The notes: generated from the letters alone by a model not told the origin. A DNA stretch of 64,000 bases from Rhytidiadelphus loreus (GCA_947034895.1 OX344762.1:79850981-79914980), one strand, 5' to 3'. Positions 11,046-24,805 are shown, numbered from the stretch's first letter. Program-made: numbers and translations.

Positions 11046-14000
11046 AGTAGGAAAGTGCAAAATGTGTATCTATCAGTACCGAGCAAAGTGAGCAAAGTGT
11101 TCACAAAAAAAATATTGGAGATGATCAAATTTGAATTCTAATTTATTATAAATAAAAGCATTTTTGGTTTGAATTTTCACAATAACCAATACTCCAACAT
11201 ATATTTGTATATATGTACTACAACTTTCATGTTTATTATTTGGATTTTATTACTTATATATGAATATGTTATGGTACATTGATGAAATAATAGTCAAGAA
11301 TATTGAGTTTTACAAGTCACAAAGTTGTTCATGTTGAGAAATTCATATGTATAAAAGTAAAAAATAAAATATTATATATATGTGTGTATATGTATACAGT
11401 GAAACACAAATTGTTATATAGAATGGCCATTGTAGTTGTAGCCATGAAACAAACTACGTTTCCCTATACATCAATTCTAACGTTTTTTCTATTTTGGTTT
11501 TTAAACAAATTGTAGATCATTTATGTAGGGTGAACAAAGACATATTACCATTAGAAAAACTCATTTTTTGTTGAATATAGTATGTTAGATTAAAATGCCC
11601 CCAATACCAAATAGTTCATTGTTAATTTTGACTTCTCACATATATTTGTCTATAAATATTTATTTCTTTAACAATAAGAATATATATAGAAACTAAGTAA
11701 AATAAAGACCAATTGAACCTCTAATGAACCATACAATCACTTGTGGTCACTACACATCTTCCACCAACATTTTGGCAAGCAAATATCTTGGTTTTTTTTA
11801 TTCTTTTTTTCAATGCATAATAAAATGTATAGGTATATTTAGAGTTTCTATTACCTAACTTCTTCTTATAAAGAAATGAACATAATTATTCATTATTTTG
11901 AAGTATTAAAGTTAATCTTTTAGGAGAAAGTAATGAATGTTTTCATTCTTCCATATTGACCATTGTTTTAAATCAACTTGAGATGATGTTTTATCCATTT
12001 ACAAAAAAATTATATTCTATAAATATAAATTTTATATAGAGATCATTTCTATTCTTGATACATAAGTACATGACATAATCTGTTTTGATAAAAAAATCCC
12101 ATCAAAGTTGTAAAACAAATTTATTTTTAACAAATCTTAGTTATTTCTATAATCCCCTCAAGTTATTAGGAGTGAAAATTTGATTGCTTTGCAAAAGTTC
12201 ATAATTTCATTTATATTTACAAGTTAGACATGCAATCAAATCAAATCTATTAGTAAAAAAAATTGGCAATACACAATAATCTTAAAACTTCACAAGTAAT
12301 ATCGCCCTTGGTCTGTTGCTATTTTTTGAGTATATTTTGTGAGGTGAAGAAGCTTCAAACTCAACATCAAATCATCTTCAGCCTCTTCCTAATAAACAAA
12401 TTTCTAATGAATTTTATACTTTGCAATTGTAACATTTATGTATGCAACATGTATAACATCTATAATTGAATCTATAAATCAATTAGAATATATTCAAAGT
12501 TATTATCTTTTAGGAAATAAATTTTTTTTGTATGGAAAGTTGAGCACCTTGGTTTTAGCATTAGGGAGCTTAAATAAGAATGCATGCTTTAGCATGCTAG
12601 GAAAGACAATAAACCTACAATATTTGTCACATTATTTTAATAATATTTTTAACATTTTTATCATCAATGATTAATATTGAAAATTATGATCTTAAAGAGT
12701 ATGACAGAATAAAAAAATTATTAATTTCTTTCAACAATCGTCATTATTAATCCTAGAGGACTTTAAGACATTAGTAACTTTTGTGCAATTTTTTTGAAGA
12801 CAACCATTTCTATTGAATTGAATAAAATTGAAATTAACCCCTATAAGACCAAATAGCATATTTGGCAACATGGTGCTTTTGATCATCCATTTATGAATGG
12901 AACTTTTAATTTTTTTCTTGAAAATTTCATACCACATGTGGTCAAGGAGTAGCTTTAAGGTGCAACAATTTTCATAACTTTTACCTACATGGTTAAAAAG
13001 TTATTGTATAATATGTAGTTTTCTTTGGAAGCTTGGGTAGCTCAAGCAACTAAAAAAAATCACTTTTCTAAGAAATAAAAATTTGAAATTGGTTTTCTAG
13101 ATTCTTATATACGTAAGAATCTTTTAATCATTCCATCTTGATTAACAAGATGAAAGTTATGAAGATTTTTGTTTGCAAGCAATTATAGAATCTCTGGGCT
13201 AAAATATACTTTGAAGTCATTTATATAATTCAATTTTCAATATTTTTGGGGAAAAATATAATCATAGCATGTAGATTGTTTATTGCAAGAGTACAACCAT
13301 TAGAATTGGCATTTTCAATTCCATAACTAAATTCTCAATAATTTAGTATTTTAACTGATCATTCTATACTTTGTTTTGTTTACTATTTTTTTCAAGCATG
13401 AACATAAAATATTTTTTGTTGAAATTTTTTATTTGTATTTCCAACTTATTTCTTCAATATATTATAAGTAGTTGCAAGGTGTAGGATCTACACATTTTTT
13501 AATTAAAAAGTTTTTAAAGATGAAATCTAACCATTTGGGAAGAGTTAAAAATACTTCCGCTTTTGAAATCCATGCATAATGATCTTGCAATTGGTAAGGT
13601 TTCTTATTATGAAATTTTAGAAGGACATACTCCAACAAAGTAATTAAAGGATCTTAAGGTTAAATTTGTTAAAAAATAAATATAGATGAAGATTTTAGCC
13701 CTATTTTGGAAACTAGTATTTGAAGCAATTGAAAATTAGAAGAACATGGCTTTGGCCACTCTTGTCAATTTCTTAAAATTTGACTCTTCTTCAAATGAGA
13801 TTTTGTGTTATGTATTGTTCTTTTGACTATTGCATAAAATATGTTTCTCAATTCCAAATTTAAATGTAGAAAAGATATTTTGCCCAAGCTACTCAAAAAA
13901 GCTTCAAGCATAATAACTTTTGTTTGGGGCATGTAGTCCCCAATAATTATATTTTATACCTTGTCTTAGACCTTGTAAAGATCCATTTGAAATTGTATTA

Positions 14001-16214
14001 AAATCAATCGTGTAGGAACCTTCCCAAATTTCATATTTTCCCTTCAAGAATTTTATTTATTTATTATAATCATAAGGACTAATTCAAAACAATCAAATAT
14101 CATTTTTGAGTTGATGTTTTGGTTAAAAAAATTATTTAGTACCATATGTGAGGGCTTGATATGGCAAAGATGTGCCAAAATTGAATTTCCACATTAGATT
14201 CTCAAGGGTTTGCATCACCTCTTACCAATCACAAGATGTGGAATTTTTTTACAAAAAAGGCTTAATGTATCCCAAATCACATAGTGTAATATAAAAATTT
14301 TAATGCTTGAGACTATATACTGTTGATCATGAGAAAAATTTCAAACTATATCATGAGAAAATGTAATTGCTGAATAGAACATTTGAAGTTTTTATTAAAA
14401 CAACAAGAAAATAAATTGGTGTCCAACAAATTCAATCCATCTCAAAAAATTTATTGATAATATATCAATGAAAGAAATTTGTTAAAATAATGAAGAAGTA
14501 GTTTTATTTGTTACATCCTACATATGCTCAGATATCATTCTGAAATCAAATTACCATTATTTCACGTAATTTAAATTTTTTAGAATTATGTAATTTGTAT
14601 ATAATATTTTACATTTATGTAAAAGAGTGTCAGCTGAAAGTGATGATTTTTCAAGAAATATGGTGAAAAAAATAATTTTTATGATTTTCTTAATTGAAAC
14701 AAGTAAAAAAATATTATTTTAAAAAGTATATCAAGTTACAAAGCATAATATAAAAATCTGAGACTTTATCAAAAGTTCATTTCAAATGAAAGATAATCAA
14801 TTTCTAATTTGAAATTTTGTTCTAATTATAAAATTTCATTGAGTGTTTTCTAAGAAAAGTTTATAATGTTCTTTAATTTGGATTTTGATACATGGAACTT
14901 GGTAGTGCAATAACTTATTAATTTCTTGAGAAATTTTTAAATTTTTAAATAGGATGTAAACAAAAATTATTATTTTAAAAAGAAAACTAATTTATTTAAG
15001 TGCAAATTGAGTTTGACCAAAGCTCCTGCAATTTTTGGATCTAAGGAAATTTAGGATTTAATAATGTTAAATATGCTTAATTTATGATATATTGTATTAT
15101 AAATATTTATTGGTATTTATGGATATTCAATATAAAAGTTGACAAACCTTATTTTTTTGCCTCTAATAAAAACCAATTCCAACTTGAAAGGTCTTAATTG
15201 TTGTCTTTTTTTTCGTCCAGTCTTTTTTTCTCAAATCAAACATAATAGTTATTGTAAATGATGATTTCTTTGTACAAACAACAATCTACTATCTTTGAAA
15301 ATGGTATGTTGTCAAGACTCAAGACTTGTTAATAAGATGGAAGATCTTATAACTTAAAGAGTTCAAAGTAGATGTTATAGAAGATTGATAGATTAATGAC
15401 TTCATGGATTTTTCAAGTTAAAAATAAGAAGCATTTAGTATTATCAAAGTTTATATATTTTTAATATTTTCTTTAGGATAAAAACAAGTTGATATTTGTT
15501 GTCTCTTTAATCTTTAATTTAATTGTTTTCATTTGCAATGGGATTATAGACCTTGAAATTTTGGCTCTTAATTTGCTAATTTGTCACCAAATTGTGCACA
15601 AATAGACTCTTTTATTCTCAAAGTATTAACCTCTCCATGAAAATAATTTTAAAAGTAACTTTGAAATTCTCTTATTTCTTAAGCCAATTTGGCCCCTTCA
15701 AATTTATGTTTGAGTTTATAATTTATAATTTCTTGTAAGATCGTCCTTTTTGTTTTTCTTATTTTACTGTATGCACTATAATTTGTACTTCATTTTTTTT
15801 CCAAGCCCCTAACTAGGTTACTCTTTGAAAGTGTTCAATTTTTGTACACCAACTTCTCAATAACATTGTATAAATAACATATTTTGATATTTGAATTACA
15901 ACACTATACTTCTCAAAGAAATGACTTCATTGCTATCTAGTTTATGGAAGTTGAAAACTATCATGAGATACTTTTGTCAGACTATCTCTATACACATAAT
16001 TGATATCTTAAATGCAACTTTGAAATATTCTATAATCCAATTTCTAAATGTTATTTTAATAAATCCGGGAATAAATCCTAATTTCAAATCTAAATACAAC
16101 TTTCAATTTAAATAAATAAATTTATAAGAATTTTTGTAGGGCTTAAAAATTATTATTATTGTTGTTGTTATAGCGGTCTCAAGCAAATATAAGCATTCTA
16201 TCATAGCTAATTAA
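11046..16214. other. AT-rich intergenic DNA
   Basis: About 5 kb of very AT-rich sequence with no recognisable gene on either strand. Short ORFs here have low-complexity, hydrophobic composition expected of random AT-rich DNA. It includes the R4 repeat copy at about 12.8-13.4 kb. Confidence 0.6.
12820..13395 (+). repeat. Dispersed repeat R4, copy 1
   Basis: Collinear with the copies at 41.2-42.1 and 43.2-43.9 kb. Shared blocks are ATTAACCCCTATAAGACCAAA, TTTGGCAACATGG, GAAATTGGTTTTCTAGATTC, AATCATTCCATCTTGATTAA, AAGATGAAAGTTATGA and ACAACCATTAGAATTGGCAT. No terminal inverted repeats or protein remnant were found. Confidence 0.7.
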
Positions 16215-16601
16215 TCATACTAAAATCACACCAATATTACTAAATTTGAAAAACTGAAAGATTTTTTCGATAATCATTACAAGTAAAGAATATTTTAGAT
16301 TAGGAATTTCATTTAATACTACAAAAATTGAACATGATTGAAGAAGTATCACCTTTTGAAAGGTATATGTAATAGATTCAAATTGGCTTGTCCAATTATT
16401 CTCTGATTCAATTAGTGTGCCTCGACAAACATTGCCATTTTTGAGCTCTACAATGACTCTATGACCTTCTCCTTCATGCAATAATTTCAAAGGAATTCCA
16501 ATGTCATCTTCCTTCTTTACTTTATTACCAACATACCCGACTTTGAAATCTTTTTGACCAACCTCTTTATCTTTAAATAACATGTTGTTTGTGGTCTTCA
16601 T
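16215..16601 (-). pseudogene. SmD3-like open frame (degenerate snRNP core protein copy)
   Basis: Residues ~34-82 match the Sm fold of SmD3, a core protein of the U1/U2/U4/U5 snRNP ring: IGIPLKLLHEGEGH, VIVELKNGNVCRGTLIE, then NNW and FESITYT. SmD3 proteins normally begin only a few residues before this block, whereas here 33 unrelated residues precede it. The second Sm motif, expected to read like LEHVFIRGSK, is not preserved; a weak trace (IPNLK, where SmD3 has IPDMLK) follows about 20 residues later in the same frame. The frame crosses without interruption, which would fit a retrocopy, but this is inference. The surroundings are gene-poor, AT-rich DNA. I read it as a decayed or rebuilt copy, probably not a working SmD3. 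Confidence 0.65.
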
Positions 16602-19074
16602 TAAGATAGATGAAAATTAAAATTTGTGAAGTTGATGTATTTTAATATTTTCTAAAACATTCTATTAATGAAAATTCATTTGGTTCAATCTTTAATCCCT
16701 TTGTAAAATTGGTTAAATTTTGAAAAATGAATACGAACATGTCATTGCATGCATATACTTGTTTCTTTCATCCATCCAAATGCTTGCAAAGTCTCATGTT
16801 GAATCTCCAAAATTCATATGCTATAGATTTTTAGCTCTCCTTTGCAAATATTCTATAGTTTAACAAGAACTTTTGATGATTTTCAACAAATCCAACTTAA
16901 AAAATAACCTCAATAAATAAATAAATTATTATTATTATTTTTTATTTTTTATTTTTTGTGAAAATCATTGATACCGTAGCTTGAGGTCACCTTTGGCAAA
17001 GAATAATTAACTTTTTTGAAGTTGAATGGTTTTGGAAACTAATAAGCCACTTTGCTAAATCCACTACATAATGCACAATCCAAATTCATTCCCTCTAACT
17101 TTACAACAAACTATTAATAGTTGCCAAATCACTTATTAATAAAAAAATGAACTACCAAACCAACACTTCTAATTTTAAGTATGTATTTGGAAAAATGTGC
17201 CAAAGGTAATCTCAAGCTACAATATTCAATTTATAATCAATATTAGATTTATGGAGCAAATTTGATATTTTCTTCTTATTTGTAAATAAGGGATCTAAAC
17301 TTCAATTTTGAAAGAAGATACCTTGTTGTCATTCCAAAAATCTCGAAGTTGAATATAAATTTATATGCACTATAGAATTAGAAGTAAATTGTAGACCCAA
17401 AAGAGGGTCACAATGCATGACTTATGAGGTAATTCTTGTTTTATTTTTATTTTTTTAACTCCATTGTTGTAGTATTTTAGAAATTAAAATTTAGATAAAA
17501 AATCAAAAGTGAATGAAATCAATGAAATAATTTTCATTAATATCAACAATTAAAATCAAAAGTTAAATCATTTTTACAAGATTTGTAATTAAATTTGTAA
17601 TTAAACTTTAAACTTTAAAAATTATTATTTAAACATTCAATTTGGAATGTTTTGTAACAAGAAAAAGACTTAAAGGCGAAGTGGAAGTATGGAAGACTAA
17701 AGACTTGGAATTTTCAAATTGCAACTAATTCCTAATATATTGATTTTAGAATGAAATGAAGAGGTTTCATTTGATTCTAAATAAATAAAAACTCAATGTT
17801 CAACAAAAAATTGAAAAATTATAAATCACAAAAGTGAATATTTAATTGTCTTATATTCTTTAAATCAAATATTTTAAAGCTAAATTAAATGTCAAAAGGG
17901 ACTATTTTGCCATTAAATAAACTTAGTTTAAAATGTTGTGTATTAAAGAAAACTCTAAATTTTCTAATGTTTTTATGAGTTTATAAAATTTGATTGATGG
18001 ATATATATCTTCTTAGAAAAATATTTATTTGAATGACAAGAAAGACTGAAGAAACTTGTAATAGTAAACATCAATCATGCTTTCTGAATAATAACTTGAA
18101 GGTTATGATTTGACTAAATATGACGCAAAATTCTTCCGAAGCCCAAATTCTTTCCTATTATCTATATAGTATCCATATGCCTTTTAGATTAAAAGAAAGA
18201 GGATTCAATCTCCTACTTCCAATCCATCGAAGTGTTGTGTAAATTACAAATGATTTCAAGCCATGATGTCATTAAAAAAGAAAATTTTGAAGCCCTAATT
18301 TTTATATTTTTAATTTAAATTTAAATAATATTTTACTAGCTAGTTTTCTCAAAATTGTTGAAAGTAGATATCATAGTTATAGAATATGCTCTTCAACTCA
18401 TTTTAACAAGTTGTAGCTATTAAAGTTGGTAATTTTTAAAATAGTTTTTGTTGAATTTAGCATATCCTAAAGAATTCAATGACGTACAACTTCCTTCCTT
18501 TGTCTTCCATTTATTGAAAGAAATTAAAATTTGAAGTACTAAATTTTTTATGAAAGTTAATACTAGTATGAAAATTTGACTGAAAGAAGGAAAAGTGAAC
18601 ACCAAATGAGGACCAAACTTGCTCAAGTAAAATGAAGCCAAAGTGAATAGTTTTAGACCATTTCATATGAACTCTTAGGTAATTGTAACAAACACATGCT
18701 GATTTTATTGTATTTGGGAGAAGTAATAGAAGTATTACGAGCTTTTGGAAATAAAAATTAAAAAAATAATTCATATAAAATTAGCATAACACTAAATATT
18801 GTATATTCTCAAGAATTCAAGGTGAAGAAAAATTCTTTAATTTACAAGCTAAAAACAAAAATAGATTAATAGAAATATCACAAACTAGATACTTTGATTT
18901 CATATTTTTGAAAATAGCATAAACATTAGAAAAAACAATATTGTCTATTTTTTAATCCTAAGACAATATATCAAGCCTCTTTGGATTAGGTTTTTGAAAA
19001 ATCTTGATTTATAATAGTTCAATGTCTATGCATTCTTCTTTGTGGTTAATGTGATTTAGGTTGCAATGAAAACA
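16602..19074. other. AT-rich intergenic DNA with one inverted-repeat element
   Basis: No gene recognised on either strand. Apart from the inverted-repeat element at 16976-17220 the segment is low-complexity AT-rich sequence. Confidence 0.55.
16976..17220. mobile_element. Small terminal-inverted-repeat element (MITE), family M1
   Basis: The left end GTAGCTTGAGGTCACCTTTG is mirrored at the right end, whose reverse complement reads GTAGCTTGAGATTACCTTTG. Internal sequence (GGTTTTGGAAACTAATAAGC) is found inverted in the longer element at 34224-34777, so this looks like a deletion derivative of the same family. No coding capacity. Confidence 0.75.
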
Positions 19075-19155
19075 CATGCAATGTACTTCATTGATTCTAG
19101 TGATATAAAATTTTGAACCTTTCATAATTATGTTTTTCACAATATGATGCTCAAA
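19075..19155 (+). repeat. Dispersed repeat R1, copy 3
   Basis: Contains GCAATGTACTTCATTGATTC, TAGTGATATAAAATTTTGAA and TTTTTCACAATATGATG, matching the R1 core. Confidence 0.6.
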
Positions 19156-19359
19156 AAAATACTCAAAAAATTGTGGACAATCATATTAGGACAAAGGGAG
19201 TACTAATCACATGCCTTTTCTAAAATCATATATATTTTTTAAAAGACACTTTCAAAAGAAGTCTACTTGTCAGAATGGGTATGGGTAATGGGTGTTCTTT
19301 TAGTGAGGCTTTGAATACTAATTTCAAGGGACCACCTTAGCAAACCTCAAATACAACAT

Positions 19360-19995
19360 GCAGCTGCTCTCAACATTCTAGCAAAATTCTAGCTTCTCTC
19401 AATGCAAAGTCTGACCTCCCCTTCATACCAGAGCCAAGAAATTTATGCCCTTTCGTTGCAAAAAGATAAATATGAAATCCAAGTAGCCTCACAGCTCTAA
19501 TGTTAAGCCGTCGGGCCCGACTTTTGAAACTTGAGGGAATTCTGCCGTTCAATCAATTTCTGTGGAAATGGCACGACAGGACAAACCAGCACAAAGCCAG
19601 TTGCACGTAGTTCCCCAGGCCATGCTGCCACAGAGATCTACTGACCCTGACGCAAACTATTGATCAAGTTCGCCAGTGTAAAGAATACCCCTACTCTTTA
19701 GACCGAATTTGAACTCCCCAATTCAAGCAAGCAATCAAGTAACTTCAGGTACTTCCATAAACGTCTTCAGGTGGATACATTCAAATACAAACAGAAAACA
19801 TATACAAGTGCGATCCAAACAAAGTTGCTCTCCTACAGCACCGGATGAATCACATACCACAGACACAACTACCTTCTTCAAAATCCTTCTGATTAGTCAG
19901 CTAAGTGAGTACGCAGAAGGCTGAAACCATGCACAACTTCCTATGATATCACAAGTCTACTCTGGTCACACCCAGCATGCCAATGAGGAAAGGTC
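19360..19995 (-). other. Downstream flank / 3' UTR region of the quinone reductase gene
   Basis: GC-richer than the intergenic DNA to the left and placed just beyond the stop codon of the minus-strand FQR1-like gene. ORFs in it have no recognisable similarity. I infer mainly 3' untranslated sequence; the polyadenylation site cannot be fixed. Confidence 0.35.
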
Positions 19996-21701
19996 TCACT
20001 GCTTCAACTTCTTCACGATCTGTGCAGTGTACTTCCCCTGGTGGAAAGCCTGCTCCAGCTCTAGCTTGGTGGGCTGTCGAGTCCCATCACCAGCAAGAGT
20101 TCCAGATCCATACGGCGATCCGCCCTTCACCTCCCCCAACTCAAACATGCCAGCTCCGAAAGTGTAGCCGATGGGCACGAAGATCATCCCGTGGTGAGTC
20201 AACTGGGTGATGGCTGTCAAACTGAAATTCCAACCAAATGACAAGCTTACATAACATTCTAGAAGGAGCTCCCAACTGCTAATTCAATGAAGAACCAAGA
20301 TATCCAAGATGTTTCAATTCTGTAACATCTTCTCTCTTTGGCACATATCCTCACATGCTGAATTGGAACTTAGGCAAGAGAGAGCTCATGCTAACCCACA
20401 TTGAAGTTACAGTGAAACAGGTGGGCAAACAACACTGCTCCAGAATGTAAGTACGAACCATAAACATGGACATAAGCTTAACTAAGGTCCCAACCTTTCA
20501 CTGAATGTTTTGAATGTGTGACAAGTGCTATAAGGTCGATGTTAGAGTGACAAGTGTGCAGGAAATTCTAGCATGCCCCTTTACAAAAGTTCATAAAAAA
20601 GAGGCTTGAGGGTAACAAAGACTCACGCCGTGGTTTCCTGGCCACCATTTTGAGACCCGGTGCTGATGAAGATTCCAGCAGGCTTTCCAGCGAGTGACTG
20701 CGTTCTCCACAGACTACCGGTGGCGTCAAGGTACGCCTTGAACTGGGCCGCCATCATACCGTAACGAGTCGGGAACCCAAACAAGAAGCCATCGGCATCG
20801 GGCAAGTGCTTGGGGTCGAGGCTGGGCACCTCCGACTTAGGTGGTGCGCCCATCTTGCCCAGCACTTCCTGGGGCAATGTCTCTGGCACCTGCAATTATA
20901 TCCAACCAATTTCAGCAATTAAGTAATGCATCGTTTGAGGATGAAACGTTTGCCAATCCTAACTACACTCAAACCTCTCTAATCTTACCACCTGGGGTCC
21001 CAAATTTTTCAGAAAGACATAGTTCGAATGCGTGAAAAGTGTAGTACAGTCAACGGTAATGTGCAATTGCGCAGGGTATCTCAGAATGTCATTTCAGAGG
21101 AAGTCGTAACACAGAGGTCTGAATGGAACACTTCATTGGATCGGCTCTGTCAGGAGGGATTCCGTTTTGAAGTTCGATCACCGCCATTCAAACTTACCTG
21201 ATACAGAGTCGCTTCGACACCCTCCACGCTGTTGGCACCCTTCTGGATCTCCTTAGCCAGGGTTTCTATGTGTCCATACATAGAGTAATACCTGCCATTT
21301 TATCCCGCATATCAAACGCATTGCAACCGAAATAATAGAAACCACTTCCGAAACAATTCAACCACCATTCATCTCCGATCTACTTCTTCCCAACAAGAAA
21401 TCGAAACCCTCCTCTGAAAAGAAACTCCCAACCTCAGCAATTCCCACTACCCCCACATGCACGCACTAATATCTGCAACCAAGAGCCTAATCCAGCGATT
21501 CAAACACCAATTCCCACCCAAACATCAAAACACCATTTCCAAACACTTTAACACCCACTCATCTCCGATCTAGCCACCTCCCAACAAGAAATTCAAACCC
21601 AGCTCCTATCCACACCCAAATGCACTAATAACCCGCCCAAATCAAACCATAACCCAGAAGTGGGACCAGTCGACGTACACAATGTACACCTTCGTAGCCA
21701 T
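19996..21701 (-). CDS. FQR1: NAD(P)H:quinone oxidoreductase, WrbA/FQR1 type
   Basis: A flavodoxin-like FMN enzyme that reduces quinones by two electrons using NAD(P)H, avoiding semiquinone radicals; plant members act at the plasma membrane or cytosol and are known as auxin-responsive FQR1. Exons (minus): 21701-21679, 21291-21198, 20889-20627, 20221-19996, joining in phase to 201 residues, the usual family length. The protein opens [15 protein letters not shown], with the FMN phosphate loop at residues 10-15. It goes on through [19 protein letters not shown], the [12 protein letters not shown] loop, and [16 protein letters not shown], ending in KKLKQ. All diagnostic segments are present and no frame break is seen. 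Exon 1 is only 23 bases, with donor GTACGT. The gene stands alone. Identity is firm; the symbol follows the Arabidopsis name for the family and not a one-to-one orthology test. Confidence 0.95.
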
Positions 21702-22200
21702 GTCGCCTGCGAATTCCAAGAATCTTCACACCCTCCAACCTGGAAAACACCCACACCTACACAATAACACACAAGCAGCAACTCTGGTTCAAGACGAGGT
21801 GGCGAACAAGAAGCAGAAGAGCAGTGGTGGCACGATGTAATAAAACTAAGTTAAGTACTCGCTCCTCGGATAACGCAGATCGATTGACACAGGAATCTCT
21901 ACAGCATCAACAGTATCAAGATCCCCCCAAGCGAGGAAGAAGCAGACGAAGCAGCGGCGCCTGTTATGCCAACGTCATACGCCCATTCTTTTGCGAATCC
22001 AGAGGAGCGATTTGGGATATAAATAGTCAACAATTGAAGCACAGGCAGGAGCAGGGCTTTTGTTGCGCTTGTTTCAACCATGATGAAAATGGTGACGATG
22101 TTCGTTGCTTTTGGTTTCAAATTAGTGATGGTGGTGATGGGGTTGCTGCAACGTTGGGGGTGTGAGGGTGAGATGCCGGCGGGGCGGGGAAGGCGTCATG
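21702..22200 (-). promoter_or_regulatory. Leader and promoter of the FQR1-like gene
   Basis: Relatively GC-rich segment directly upstream of the start codon. On the minus strand a TATA-like CTATTTATATCCC lies at about 22014-22027, some 320 bases before the ATG, which would give a long leader. No other element is clear. Confidence 0.35.
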
Positions 22201-23259
22201 AGATTGGTCATAGGCTCGGTCTAACACGAAAAACCAACACCTAAGCATAATTCAATCACAATATCCAAATGAAACTACTTTTCCAACAACACTTACCTAA
22301 AAGAAAATATCGCTACTGCTTTAGTGAATTCACTACATAAATATTGTGCTCCAAATATAAAATAATAAAATAAATGCCCTCTCTATTGCCTTGATATACT
22401 ATTTTTTAGTCTACTAAATAAAATAAAAATAGTTGAAAATTTAAAAGCTAACGTAAAAGCTAACTTAAAAATAATTGCCAATTGACCTTTGAATTACTAA
22501 ATTCTTATTGTAGAACTAATATAAAAATATTTAGATGTCTATTTTTAACTAGTATGCGGACAACATTGCAACACCCGTTGAACAAAATGTTTGGGATTAA
22601 GGCTGAAAATAACGTTAATTAAACCCATTTCAAGTTGTATTTAGAGTTCAGTGCATTTTTTGATAAGTGTTGATTTTGAATTTTGGAGCCCTTTTCAAAG
22701 TGTAGTTTTGGGTATTGACAAGTAAAGTTTTCTAGGCATTTCAAGAAGCAGTAGTGGGCATTTAATGATTTGAGTGTAAGGTTGTCATTTTGTGGGCAGT
22801 TAGTATAGGCCTAGGACCATGTGTAGAGTTGGTCTTGTGTTGTCTAGTGCCCTTTGTTCCGCCTCCTAGAAAGGCCTAGTCCTTCAATCTAGCAACACTC
22901 AACGAGATACAAAAATAAGAATGATTCCACTCATTGATGTTTACATTACACAAACAATAGGTTTGCACACACAATGTTAATTGACTCCTTTAGTCAATCC
23001 CATTGCAATTGCTCTCAAAACTACTACTAGATCCCTTTTCCTACATCATGATGTGCAATTGGAAGATCATTTTGGGACATTAAATTAAGGAAAATCAAAA
23101 TATCATTTTGGAACAAAGAAAATAGCATTCAAAGGATTCATTAAGCACATGTAGTAGCATTTTCAAATTATACAAAATGGTACCCCTAGACCCTAGATTC
23201 CATTTGCATTTTTTTTCTTGAGGGTGGAGAGAGAGAAAGAAAGAACTATAACCAAATTT

Positions 23260-23415
23260 TTAGCTTGGTGTAATTTAACCTTGGAAGAACACTAAGGTTT
23301 AAAAGTATATGATGGATGACTTTCAAGATTATTGTAGCAATGAAGAATGCACCTATTGATTTAGAAATCAAATCATTTTTGGCAAAGTATTTAGGTGATA
23401 GGTATTGTCTTTTTA
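23260..23415 (+). repeat. Dispersed repeat R2, copy 1
   Basis: Carries the R2 landmarks AACCTTGGAAGAACACTAAG, GATGGATGACTTTCAAGAT, GAATGCACCTATTGATTTAG and the AATCAAATCATTTTTGG block. Other copies lie at 44.2-44.6, 45.4-45.55, 47.64-47.9 and (inverted) 52.5-52.65 kb. Confidence 0.65.
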
Positions 23416-23783
23416 GTATTAAGGGCCTATTCCAATTTTGGTTTTGACCATCAATCTCAAGAATGTAACTAAGTGACTTCAAAACTACATAGCTTTGTAA
23501 AAAAGAAGGCTTTAGGATATATATATATATATATATATAAATTTTAAAAACCAATTTCAAATTTTTATTTAAGAAAAAAGCGATTTTTTTGAGCTGCTCG
23601 TCTTGCTCAGACATTACTAAATTTTTTTGTCCAAGTCATAAAAAAATTAACAAAATTAACAATTTTTTGTTGATTGGCATATTATATTGACCATTTCAAC
23701 AATTTTTTGTTGACTTAGTACAAGTGAATAAAATGGTCACTAACTGTTTGATGATTCAAGTAATCAAACGTCCAAATCAACAA

Positions 23784-23975
23784 AGAAGTTAACATTCTTT
23801 GGTTTAATTTGATAAGCTCTTTATACAAATGGGGTGGTAGAAGGTAGAACAAACCATATGGGATATGTGAACCATTCATAGTCTTAATCCACATATCCCA
23901 CATAGGATTATTTTACCTTCTACCACCACATTTGTATAAAAAGCTTGCCTTCTTTTTTTTTATCACCGATGTTAC
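23784..23975. repeat. Long foldback (inverted repeat with short loop)
   Basis: Arms of about 60-85 nt around a loop near 23869-23888. Left arm: AAGCTCTTTATACAAATGGG, GTGGTAGAAGGTAG, CATATGGGATATGTG. The right arm read on the minus strand gives AAGCTTTTTATACAAATGTG, GTGGTAGAAGGTAA, TATGTGGGATATGTG. It could be a MITE or the precursor of a small RNA; no mature sequence can be named. Confidence 0.8.
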
Positions 23976-24805
23976 CTTTCTACTATTGCCAAGTTGAAGT
24001 AAGCTTTCCTTTTTCTTTCAAATTAAAGTTTAAAAGTTAATTTAATTCTCCTATCTACATGACAGTTTTTGTCTATGTGGCATTCTCTAAAGGGCTGATT
24101 TTTGCCATGTGATGTTCATTTATTGAACAAATTTATAAATGAATTATTATTTTATTTTATTTACTTGACTACCATAACAAAATGGAGAACAATTTTTTTG
24201 GTTAGGTACCATCCTAGACAATGCAACCAAGGATACAAACGACATCAACACTTTTTGATGATTTTTTGTTACAGTGGTCACTGTTTTTCTACTAGTGAAA
24301 GCATCTAAACCACACTTTGGCTTGTCCCCTCCCCAAGTGCATTGTCATGATGCTAAAGAGTTGTTAAGATTGTGGTAATGGGTGGATGACTAACGTAAAT
24401 GGGAGTGCCTAATAGATGTTGGAATTGGGTGATTGATGACATAGTCTTATTCTATATTAGTCTTGACATTTGAAAGTGGGCCCAACTCCAATTTTAATCT
24501 ATGGAAAATGAATGAATTTATCATTTACCATGGATGATAAAATTTTGAAATTTTAAATTCATATTCAAAATAAGGATGGAGGAGAGGTCAAAAACGTTAG
24601 AAAAAGCATGAGGCCTCTACATGGCCGCTAGACTTTCGACTAACAATGCCAACAATGGATTTTTATTTTTTTTAATATTTAATAATTTAATATTGATGTA
24701 GTATGTCAAATTTTATTTTTTTGGTGTTTCAAAGATTTTTTTTTAAAATAGCTTATATTTTAAGAAAATAGCTTATATTTTTTAGAAAATAGCATATTTT
24801 TAGAA

